A DNA stretch of 64,000 bases. Origin: Lamellibrachia satsuma (lineage: Eukaryota > Annelida > Polychaeta > Sabellida > Siboglinidae). Shown here piece after piece: positions 41,701-53,650 of the stretch. Under the pieces are notes generated by a model. It did no database searches. It saw only the letters and a list, made by a program, of their open reading frames with translations, and was not told the origin of the DNA. The stretch spans positions 748,501-812,500 of the forward strand of contig BSQZ01000073.1 in NCBI GenBank assembly GCA_033239005.1. The letters are read 5' to 3'. A program made the position numbers and the translations under genes. Each line of letters begins with the position of its first letter. Position 1 is the first letter of the stretch.

Positions 41701-44700
41701 TAGGATGATGTTGTCACAACGACATAGGTTGGTGAAGTCCCAAGTAGGATGATGTTGTCACAACGACACAGCTTGGTGAAGTCCCAAGTAGGATGACGTT
41801 GTCACAATGACAAAGCTTGGTGAAGTCCCAAACAAACGAGTTTAGCTATGTCGCTTCATTGTTGTTCAGAACTGATAACATATTTGAATTTGTTAATGTT
41901 TCAATAATTTCGTTTGGTACAACTTAAAAGAAATATTCTGTTAAAAGACCTGTCCATAAAACTCTACATTGAGAGATGCAGCCATCGACTTGATCAACAC
42001 CAACAAGTTCTCTGTCATGCCTACCAATCCTGAGATGTTTGGCGACCTCAGGGTCTGGATGACTGCTGATGGTTTGTATCACATCCAGTGTGTCCGTGAA
42101 TCTACACAACAGACAAGTTCATTATGGAGAAATACACAAACGAATATTGGTGAAGTGATACATCAAACTGGTGATTGTAATATATTAATCTTTTATTCGT
42201 TCTTCACAGTCATTTTGATCCTTGTAATGCTTCAACAGCTTTCAGTTGTCTTCATCAAACTGACTATCACCATCTCGCAATCAATACTCAGTCTGATGAG
42301 GACATTGGAAAACTGTTGAAATGTTACAATGAAAAAAGGTGAAATTGACAGTAAAGCACGTTCTTCATTTAATCCAAATTGAAGCTGTATTTAGGCGCTG
42401 AATGTCAGTGCAAGTAAAACTGTATTTCTAAATTCAACATGACTACTGTTTACTGCCAAATGATGACATCATCAGTTCTCTTGAATCTTTGCACAGCATC
42501 TTCTGTTAGTGTTCATATTCTGTTAGTGTTCATATTCTGTTAGTGTTCATCTTCTGTTAGTGTTCATATTCTGTTAGTGTTCATATTCTGGTGCATCTTG
42601 TAAGATCTTAGTGAATGGTAGGCAAATAAATATCTTTATAAAACATAATTCTGAAATTTATAAAATGTGCCAAATATAACCCTGTTAATTTCACAGCCAG
42701 TACAGCACTGAAGCGTATCTTGTTAAATTGTCTTTGAATATATAACGATGTCCACGGACCCAGGTGTGACGAGCAATGTGCGGGGTTTCTTCGTAGATGT
42801 CCCCGGTCGGTGTTTGTGCTGGGCTTGCCACATCGCTGATAACTTCGCATGAAGTTTCTCCGTGCTGAACTCCTGTCTCTCTTCCAGGGGGTGCTGTACG
42901 ACGGCCCACCGACTCTCGTCCCTTGCCAGTCGCATCAGGCACTTAGCGAGATGTTCCTTGTGGCTGCCTGGCACGCCCCCTAACACACTGATGATCAACT
43001 GCAATGTAAATACCACTTAGCACACTGATGAGCGAACACAGCACAGTGTGTGTGATAACATAACAATTATTTTCCAAAAATGCAACTGGTAGCTGACAAA
43101 GACAAAAACACAACCTCAACCATATCTCTAAAACTAACCACATGCACCAACGAAACTAACTCTGGCAAGTCACGTAAACGTACGTGGAGTATGACATGCC
43201 AGGTACAGGGAAAGTTTCCATATACCAAATCAAACAATCAAAAGAAAGCTATACTTTGACCAACATTAAATTATACACTTAATTAATAATTATCACATTT
43301 GACACCCAATTATGTATGTACCAACGCCTACCAACCACCCAAAAACTACTGCGTTAACCTAATAACAAGATTTAACAAGATTTAACAAGATTTGCCATCC
43401 AAGCCAAAGGCCCAGATGGCAAGTGGACAAGGAAGCCATTGGCTTATCGAGAGTCCAACAATGTTCACCTACTTATAACCCACCCTCCTGATATATGTGT
43501 CAACCTTGTTTTTAAACATATTCACGCTGCTAGCAGTTACACAATCTGTAGACAATTTGTTCCATTCATTTATTGTCCTCTGTGAGAACGAGTGCTTCCT
43601 GATGTCCAATCTACATTGATCCTTTACTAATTTTACCTCATGTCCTCTAGTTCTGCTATCCTTCTTGAGTGAGAAAAACATATTTCTATCAATATTTTCA
43701 TACCCATTCAATATCTTAAAAACTTCAATCTGATCTCCTCTTAACCTCCTTGTCTCTAGAGTTGTTAAACCACATTCTTTCAGGTGTTCTTCATAACTAA
43801 GGTCTCTAAGTTCTGGAATCATTTTAGTTGCTCTCCTTTGTATGCATTCAAGCGTATCTATATCCTTCTTACGATATGGTCTCCATGCTTGTATACAGTA
43901 TTCTAAATGAGGTCTAACTATTGCTTTATAAAGAGGTATAATTAACTTTTTTCCCTTGTATGTTATGCTTCTTCTAATCAATCCAAGAATTTGATTACCC
44001 TTTGAAGCTGCAATACCACACTGCTCTGAAACTTTCATATCAGCGCTTATTGTAACTCCTAAGTCCTTTTCTTTTACAGTAGTACCCAGAACAGTATCTC
44101 CCATTTTATAGTTTACATTCAAGTTCACATGTCCTGTATGTAGGCATTTACATTTCCCAAAATTGAATAGCATCTGCCATTTCTCAGACCATTTCACTAA
44201 TCTGTCTAGATCGTTTTGTAAATGTTGTTTATCACCATCAGTATTAACCTATCTAAACAGTTTTGTGTCATCTGCAAATTTCAGTACGTTACTTGTTATA
44301 CTGTCGTCCAAGTCATTGATATAAATTAAGAATAATATAGGTCCTAATACTGATCCTTGAGGTACCCCACTCAAAACCGATTTCCAATTTGAAACTTCTC
44401 CATCTACTACAACTCGTTGTCTTCTGTCAGTCAGCCATTGTTCTATCCAGTAAGTTATGCTATCCCCGATACCATGGGCTTTTAATTTAAGTAGCAATCT
44501 TTGATGTGGCACTTTGTCAAAAGCTTTTTGAAAATCTAAGTAGATAATATCTACTGGCGATCCCACGTCTATCCACTTAGTGATTTCTTCCAAAAAACAT
44601 AACATATTTGTTAAGCATGACCTCGCTTTAAGGAATCCATGTTGAGATGAATTTAATAATTTATGCTTAACGAGGAAGTCCACCATATGGTCTTTAATTA

Positions 44701-47700
44701 ACCTTTCTAATAATTTACAAATCACTGACGTTAAACTCACTGGTCTGTAATTCTCTGACTTATTTCTCGAACCCTTTTTAAATAATGGTATGATGTTTGC
44801 TTCTTTCCATTCAAACGGAACAACTCCCTCTTTTAATGACAAGTTGAATACTCTTGCAAGTGGTATACTGATTTGATCTACTGTTTCCATTAGTAATTTT
44901 GGAGGAATCCCATCCACTCCCGGTGATTTGTTATCCTTCATTGCCTTTATTTTCTTAGCTACCAATTCTGGAGTTACAACTAACGGTCCTAAATATTCAG
45001 ATTTAGCCCCCTGAAATTTAGCATCAGCAACTGGTAGTGAACTAATATCTTCTTTGGTAAACACTGAACTGAAGTAACCATTTAGGTCTTCCGCCATTAA
45101 AAACCCCTGTGATATTATATTTCCAGCACTGTCTTCTAGAGGTCCAACCTTGTCTTGTACGTTTTGTTTACTCCTGACATATGCATAAAAACTCTTGCTG
45201 TCAGTTTTTATGTTACATGCCAGTTTTTGCTCATAGCTTCTTTTAGATTGTCTGATTTCAGTTGTAGCTGCATTAAGTGCCTCTTTGTATTTTGCATAGT
45301 CTTCTTCCTTTCTGGTACGCCTATAAACCCTCCACATAGTTTGTTTTAGCATTATTTTTCTAATTGCCTCTTTTGACACGTGTTTCTTTCTACACCATTT
45401 TCCTTGTTTTCGGAAGGGAACAAATTTATCAATGATACTCTCAATTTCATATTTTAGAATATTCCAACATTCAATTGCAGTCTTATTCATCAGCATGTTA
45501 TTCCAATCTAGCTGTGCTAAGTATTTTCTCATATCTTTGTAGTTACCTTTGTGGAAGTTTCTCTTGTACGTTTTCTTATTTTTACTTTCTGATTTTACAT
45601 TGATGTCAAAATGTATTTGATTATGGTCACTATTACCCAATGGTTCAAATATTTTTACATTGTCCACTAATTCTTTTTGTGATGACAAAACTATATCTAA
45701 TACATTTTCTCCCCTGGTTGGTTCTAGTACGTGCTGAGTAAGAAAGCTATCCTGGATTAAACATAGAAATTGTTGATCCTCAATCCCTGTGCTCTCTAGA
45801 GAATTCCATTGTATGTGTCCATGGTTAAAATCTCCCATTATGACACATTCCCCTTTACTAACTTCCTTTATAGTGTTTTTTATTTTTGTGTTGTCCTCTT
45901 CGTTTATGTTTGGACTTCGGTAAACTAATCCAATAGTTAATTTTGAATTTCCTGAAACAATTTTGCACCAAACAGCTTCATCGCAATCTGCTTCCCTTTC
46001 TAGTTTTATTTCATAAGCCTGAATAGATTCTTTAACATATAAAATAACTCCCCCGCCCCTTCTTCCTATTCGATCTTTCCTAAACATTACGTATACTGTC
46101 AGTCCTAATTCAGCATCTGTTATATCTATGTTGGCCCATGATTCAGTTATACCAATTATGTGAGGGTCAATATCTTCTACTATAATGTTTAATTCGTTTT
46201 TCTTATTTACTATGCTCCTTGCATTTAAACATACGCATCTATAACCTTTTTCAGAGATATTTTTCGGATGATTTGATATTGATTTATCTGTGCTAGTGGC
46301 CTCTTGTTCTGCTTGAGACACCTCTAGGTAACCCCCCTGCACTTCTAGTTTAAAGAATGTTTACTTCCAAAAATATTTGTCATTGTACCCAAGTCGCTAT
46401 CTACTGCTGCTGAAAGTTTGTCCGCGAATACTGCCGCCCCCTTTCCACTTAAATGAAGCCCATCCTTCATGTACATATCAGCCCTCCCAACAAAACTTCC
46501 CCATAAATCCACAAATCCAACTTCCTCTTCCCTACACAGCCTCTGGACTAACATGTTAATTGCCATCCCCCGACAATTTCGATATTTGTGACCCCTCCTG
46601 CCCATTACAGGTAAAATCCCTGACAGTATTACCTGCTCAACCCGCGTCTGTTTTAGTGTTCTGACCAACTGCCTATATTTCCTAACTATGGCAGTTGTAC
46701 GCTCCCTCTCTACGTTATTTGTCCCTACGTGTACTAAAACAGATCCACCCTTACCCGAGCCTACGATGTTTTTTACCCTCTCAGTTATCGCCTCTATTTT
46801 GGCTCCAGGCAAGCAGACCACCACATCATCTCCCTTGTTTAAGACTCTGTCGGTCTTCCTAACTATCGAATCCCGCACAAACACCTTCGCTCTCTTCCTC
46901 ACCCCCTCTATCACTGCTGCAGAATAACTCTTCCTTTCGATCCCCTCCATCACATTCTGTCCTGTCCCCTTCCCTCCTGTCTCCCCCACTTCCCACTCCT
47001 TTGCTCTTGTCTCTCCCACTCCCCTCTCCTTCACTCCGGTTGTTTTCCCTTCTGTCTCCCCCACTCCCTTCTCCTTCCCTCCTGTCTCCGCTACTCCCCT
47101 CTCCTTCACTCCGGTTGTCTTCCCTCCCGTCTCCCCCACTCCCTTCTCCTTCCCTCCTGTCTCCCCTACTCCCCTCTCCTTCACTCCGGTTGTCTTCCCT
47201 CCCGTTCCTTTCCTTCCCGTCTCCTTACGTCCTGTCTCCCTATGACCTGTCACCTTCCCTCCTCTCAGCTTCCTCCCAGGCTGAGGTGAGCTCTCCCTAG
47301 CATCTCTCGTGTCTTTCCCCACTTTATCGTCTACAGTTCCCCCACCGGAACTACTGGCACAACTCCCCTGTTCCCTTCCCACCATTGCCACAACGAGCAG
47401 CCTCAGCTCTTCCAACTCCACCTCTAGTTCATTCATCTTTGTACATCCCCTACACTCAAAACTAAAACTATCTGCCTGGACCTCAGCCCAGGACTTCTCG
47501 CACCCAGACTTGACGAAATCCACCCAGTTACTGCAACTGCCACAAATTAAGTGCCTCGTTGCCTTTAACTGCCTTTTGCACGGCGCCATCATACAATTTA
47601 GTTTTAATTAGTTTGCTACGTTAGCCTTGAATAAGGCTGTTTTTGTGATCAAAAGAACACTTTAGGCTAAAAATCCTGCCACCTAGCGAATACGGAGAAA

Positions 47701-50700
47701 ACTGTGTAACAAAACAACGAAGTCAGTGTGTACTAATTTACGCTAAAATCCTGCTGTTAATTCCTTTTTACCGAAAATGTTGACTACCACTATGTCAGAT
47801 ATTACCTTATATATGTAATTTAAGTAAATAAATCACTTTATCTTATATATATATATTAGCCAATGTAAACGATAGCTCGATGCATGGGTTGAATGACCTG
47901 TAAACAAACTCCCTTTTATCACTCGTTGAGTTTGAATCCGGGAAAAAAAAAATACTACCTCTGTTAACAACAACGGTTTCTTAATATAATATATGTCTAC
48001 AAGAAGTTGGTGAACAATATATGTATAATACTAATACTTATTCTAATCAATATTCAATGTTACTGACTATTCACTGTTATCTCAATTTTCGAATTGTAAA
48101 CATCCCTATTAACACTCGCTGAATTCCCTGACAGAACTCTAAAATACTCCCTCTGACTAATAATTAACAAAACCTGTTTCCTAATATATGTCTACAATAC
48201 GTTTGTGTATAATATATATGCAATAGTAATACTTATTCTATTTGATATTCCGCGTATTTCTGCAAATGATCTACACCAAATTCAAGTCGCTGCACCAAGT
48301 CCAAGTCCAAGTAGGGTTGAAATAATAGGCTGTTTGGAGTATAACAACATGAGATCCAGTTTCAAGTAAATTAAGTTAAGGGAAATGTTTAATTTTGGCA
48401 TTTCAAGTAATAATTAAAGACCCTTTTCATGCATGTACAGAGTTGGCTCAGAGCAGCTGATGTTTCAATTATTTTATAAATTTTTTTCTAATAACATGCT
48501 AGAAAATATTGACTTCAACGTCCAAAGATGAATCTTAAAACTCCATCCTCAACTGACTGTCTATTTTTGCAAAATTAATTTTAAATGAGACTAGCAAAAA
48601 ATCAAATTGAAGAGCGATCTTTAAGGAACAAACCTCATCGTCATCAACAAAGCTTCCCTGATCCTCAGTCCGTCCAAGGACACAGGACAGATCCCTGGAG
48701 GGAACTGGAACCTTCCCCACACTGCTCGCTGCAAAGTGCTCCACAAACCTACAATGACAAAGTAGAATTTCTACTGGAATCTCCTGTGATGACACTGTAG
48801 TACTGATAAGTCTAACAGTTTTCAATTTAAAAATAGACGCAATATTTAGTTGAACAAAACATTAACATTATTACGATAGAATGTGTAGCAAACGTTAATG
48901 AGTTTTATATGTTATATGCTGTCAAAAACCAAACTATTAACGTAGTTTCCCATTCATTCACCAGGCAGCGTTAGTGAAACAAAAGTGTTCATGAAAAACT
49001 CCTGCATTCATTACTGTCCAAAATTATGCAAGAACAATATGTACCACTGTCAATAAACAAGTGATGTCATACATATATTTATTAGTTTTTTCCAAAGATC
49101 ACGCAACATTACAAGATGTTCATAAACACCATCAATAATGTAAAATAGACTTAACCATTATGTGATGTTAGTTACCTCGATAAGTCCGGCAGATTAATTT
49201 TTGCTTTTTTGAAGTTGAACGTTGCGCCAAAGGGTATTGTGACAGTTGAGAGGGCGTATAACCCCTGCAAGTGACTGTGGCTGAAACAAATAGACAAGAC
49301 ATGTGAAAACACTTGTTTACATACACTTATGTTCACGTATTGCGTATGCGTTCATGAGTTTGTCCTAGAGCTAGCATATCATAAAGGATAGTAGAACTAG
49401 CATATCGTAGTGGATACTAGAGCTAGCATGTTGTAGTGGATACTAGAGCTAGCATGTTGTAGTGGATACTAGAGCTAGCATGTTGTAGTGGATACTAGAG
49501 CTAGCATGTTGTAGTGGATACTAGAGCTAGCATGTTGTAGTGGATACTAGAGCTAGCATGTTGTAGTGGATACTAGAGCTAGCATTTCATAGTGGATACT
49601 AGAGCTAGCATGTTGTAGTGGATACTAGAGCTAGCATGTTGTAGTGGATACTAGAGCTTGCATGTTGTAGTGGATACTAGAGCTAGTAATGTTGTAGTGG
49701 ATACTAGAGCTCGCATGTCGTAGTAGATACTTGAGCTAGCATGTCGTATTGGATACTAGAGCTCGCATGTTGTAGTGGATACTAGAGCTAGCATGTTGTA
49801 GTGGATACTAGAGCTCGCATTTTGTAGTGGATACTAGAGCTCGCATGTCACAGTGTATACTAGAACTAGCATGTTGTAGTGGATACTAGAACTAGCATGT
49901 TGTAGTGGATACTAGAGCTAGCATGCTGTAGTGGATACTAGAGCTCGCATGTCGTAGTGGATATTAGAACTAGCATGTCATAGTGGATACTAGAGCTAGC
50001 ATGTTGTAGTGGATACTAGAGCTAGCATGTCGTAGTGGATACTAGAAGCTCGCATGTTGTAGTGGATACTAGAGCTAGCATGTCGTAGTGTATACTAGAA
50101 CTAGCATGTTGTAGTGGATACTAGAACTAGCATGTTGTAGTGGATACTAGAGCTCACATCGTAGTGGATATTAGAACTAGCATGTCGCAGTGGATACTAG
50201 AGCTAGCATGTTGTAGTGGATACTAGAGCTAGCATGTTGCAGTGGATACTAGAGCTAGCATGTCGTAGTGGATACTAGAGCTAGCATGTTGTAGTGGATA
50301 CTGGAACTAGCATGTCATAGTGGATACTAGAGCTCGCATGTCATAGTGGATACTAGAGCTCGAATGTCATAGTGGATACTAGAGCTAGCATGTCATAGTG
50401 GATACTAGAGCTAGCATGTCATAGTGGATATTAGATAGGTTTAATTTTTTGCTAAATTATTCTAAAACAAGACAAGTGAGAAATTGAACTTCGAAGGCAG
50501 GTTTAATATGACAAAATACAACTGACATGGGCTGTAGCTCCTCTGGGAGGGAGGACAGGGGCAGCACCTGGGGTTCCTCCTCCTTCCTCTTCCACAGGGG
50601 CAGCACCTAGGGAAAACAATAATATATAATATAGTTAAATGCATTAGCTTACTGAAAAGGTTTACAGGCTTTGGTGTAAGGCTAGATGAGTTACATCAAT

Positions 50701-53594
50701 GTACTACTTTGCTTGTATGCCTTGGTGCGTGGCTGGAAGGCTTACCTTGTTGAACAGGGCCTTGTATGCCTTGGTGTGTGGCTGGAAGGCTTACCTTGTT
50801 GAACAGGGCCTTGTATGCCTTGGTGCATGGTTGGAAGGCTTACCTCATTGAACAGGGTCTTGTATGCCTTGGTGCGTGGTTGGAAGGCTTACCTCATCGA
50901 ACAGGGTCTTGTATGCCTTGGTGTGTGGCTGGAAGGCTTACCTTGTTGAACAGGGCCTTGTATGCCTTGGTGCGTGGTTGGAAGGCTTACCTCATTGAAC
51001 AGGGTCTTGTATGCCTTGGTGTGTGGCTGGAAGGCTTACCTTGTTGAACAGGCCCTTGTATGCCTTGGTACGTGGTTGGAAGGCTTACCTCATTGAACAG
51101 AGCCTTGCGTACCTTGGTGTGTTGTTGGAAGGCTTACCTCATTGAACAGGGCTTTGTGTGCCTTGGTGTGTTGTTGGAAGGCTTACCTCATTGAACAGGG
51201 CCTTGTGTACCTTGGTGTGTTGTTGGAAGGCTTACCTCGTTGAACAGGGCTTTGTGTGCCTGGCCTTGTATGCTTTGGTGCGTGGCTGGAAGGCTTACCT
51301 CGTTGAACAGGGCCTTGTATGCGTGGCTGGAAGGCTTACCTCGTTGAACAGGGCCTTGTATGCCTTGGTGCACGGTTGGAAGGCTTACCTCGTTGAACAG
51401 AGCCTTGTATGCTTTGGTGCATGGCTGGAAGGCTTACCTCGTTGAACAGGGTCTTGTATGCCTTGGTGCATGGTTGGAAGGCTTACCTCGTTGAACAGCG
51501 CCTTGTATGCTTTGGTGCGTGGCTGAAAGGCTTACCTCATTGAACAGGGCCTTGTATGCTTTGGTGCATGGCTGAAAAGCTTACCTCGTTGAACAGGGCC
51601 TTGTATGCCTTGGTGCGTGGCTGGAAGGCCAACACCAACATGTTGTTGTTGCTATGTAGTTGGTGTGGTAGGAACTCATTGAGGTGTTCCTTGTGACTGA
51701 CAATCAACAACGCCACAGCATCCATCGACTCCTGAGTAGAGCAGAAGACATATGATGACAACTTTTAATATTGTATACCGATTTCGAGATTGCCTGATCC
51801 TTTTGTTTTAATGTGCATCCCATCTACTGTATCACCATCACACACACACGTGCCTGCATGCACACCTCTATATTAGCAAACACTGAAATATGGATAAATA
51901 TCTCAAGTAAGATTAATACAGTATCCTTCCTTCCTTCATCCCTTGACTGGGACGGTCGTAGGGGCGCCACTGAAACAGTCCTCGCCAGCGTTATCTCTCC
52001 TCTGTTGTGTGTAGCAGGGTCGGTAGGTCTTGATGTGTCCATTGTTATATGTTGTCTAGCCAGCTTTTCCTATGGCAGCCCTGTCTTCTCTTGTACCTCC
52101 AGGGTGTCTTCTCTTGCCCTCCAGGGTGTCTTCTCTTGCCCTCCAGGGTGTCTTCTCTTGCCCTCCAGGGTGTCTTCTCTTGCCCTCCAGGTTGTCTTCT
52201 CTTGCCCTCCAGGGTGTCTTCTCTTGGTGTTGTGTCAAACCACGACAGCTTGCATTGTTTGACTGTTGCCAACAAGGGCTCTTACTTTCCAGCCAGGGAA
52301 TCCACGTGTCTCACATATTTGTTTGTTTTGTGTTCAGTCTATGAAATGTGGAGGAAACATTTCGTTTCAAATGTTCGGATGCGTTTCTCTGTCTCTGCTG
52401 TTGGAGTCCAGCTCTCTCATCTGAAGATGAGGATGGATATAGTGAGTGCTCTGTAGAGCTTAAGCTTTGTGTGGAAGCTGATGGCTCTTCCAGAAGTCTT
52501 GACATAGCAGACATGGCCACTGCAATCCTCATTTTTATTTCCTTTGTTGAGGTGCCATCTTTGCTTAAGGTGGACCCAAGATATTTGAAATGAAAGAGTC
52601 TACTTCCTCAAGGTTCTGAGCATTCATCATGAAGTCAATGGGGGTGTTCTGGTTGGTACTGTTGACAAGTACTTTGCTTTGCTCTGAGCTGACTTCTATC
52701 CCATAAGCTCTTGAGGTCTTGACATTCATTCTTGCTGCCTCCCGTGAGGTCAATATACAGCAAAATACAGCATATGAGACTGAACTACAAAGGGCAGCAT
52801 GTACAGCACGTCACACACATTATCTCACTAAAACCATGACAACAGAATTTCTTCATAAAGTGAACTTGAATAATATTGTCACACAAATAATAAAATATTT
52901 CCCTTTGGTATAAAAATTTTATTTTTTTATGAAAATCAAAATCATATATAATCAACCCTGATGCTGTAGATGACAGCTGACTTACCCCATCATAGACGTG
53001 GAGGGCAGCCAGTTCAGGCTTGGGCAGGACAATCGCCCCATGTCGGGGGTGGAGATATGCCACACCAGACTCACACAGGTACAACTGACCTGATGGACAG
53101 AGAGTTTATAGAGAGGAGACTTACCAATACTGGACATTACTAGTTGGCTGCTGGCACAACATGGTAAATATTACATGTTTATGATAACTCGTGCTGGCAC
53201 AACATGGTAAATATTATATGTTTATAATAACTAGTGCTGGCACAACATGGTAAATATTACATGTTTATGATAACTCGTGCTGGCACAACATGGTAAATAT
53301 TACATGTTTATGATAACTCGTGCTGGCACAACATGGTAAATATTATATGTTTATAATAACTAGTGCTGGCACAACATGGTAAATATTACATGTTTATAAT
53401 AACTAGTGCTGGCACAACATGGTAAATATTACATGTTTATGATAACTAGTGCTGGCACAACATGGTAAATATTATATGTTTATAATAACTAGATGCTGTT
53501 TTTAATATATTTTCCTTCTCACTTATTATTTCATTAATATTATTAAATGGGCACTTTCATATGTATCTTTGTGATTGTGTGCATGTGCGTGCGA

Positions 53595-53650
<56 letters not shown>

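Larger units (their letters stand above)
43369..47830 (-). mobile_element. Near-complete CR1-like non-LTR retrotransposon in DAAF9 intron 8
   Basis: Two ORFs in minus orientation, a 5' leader of about 200 bases and a 3' region ending in a decamer tail (aacaagattt on +, three copies, 43371-43395). ORF1 has a cysteine-rich start and an SGNH-esterase-type domain. ORF2 has an endonuclease and reverse transcriptase. Both features together are typical of the CR1/L2 group. The 5' limit is approximate. The 3' end matches fragments at 3926, 12567 and 40983, so the family is active or was recently so. It shares the orientation of its host gene. Confidence 0.9.

Noticed and set aside
45155..47611. Plus-strand open frames across the CR1-like element
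   Set aside because: Shadows of the intact minus-strand ORF1 and ORF2.
49367..50435. CRISPR-like look of regularly spaced short repeats
   Set aside because: Units are contiguous with no unique spacers, and the context is a eukaryotic intron. Same for the other arrays.
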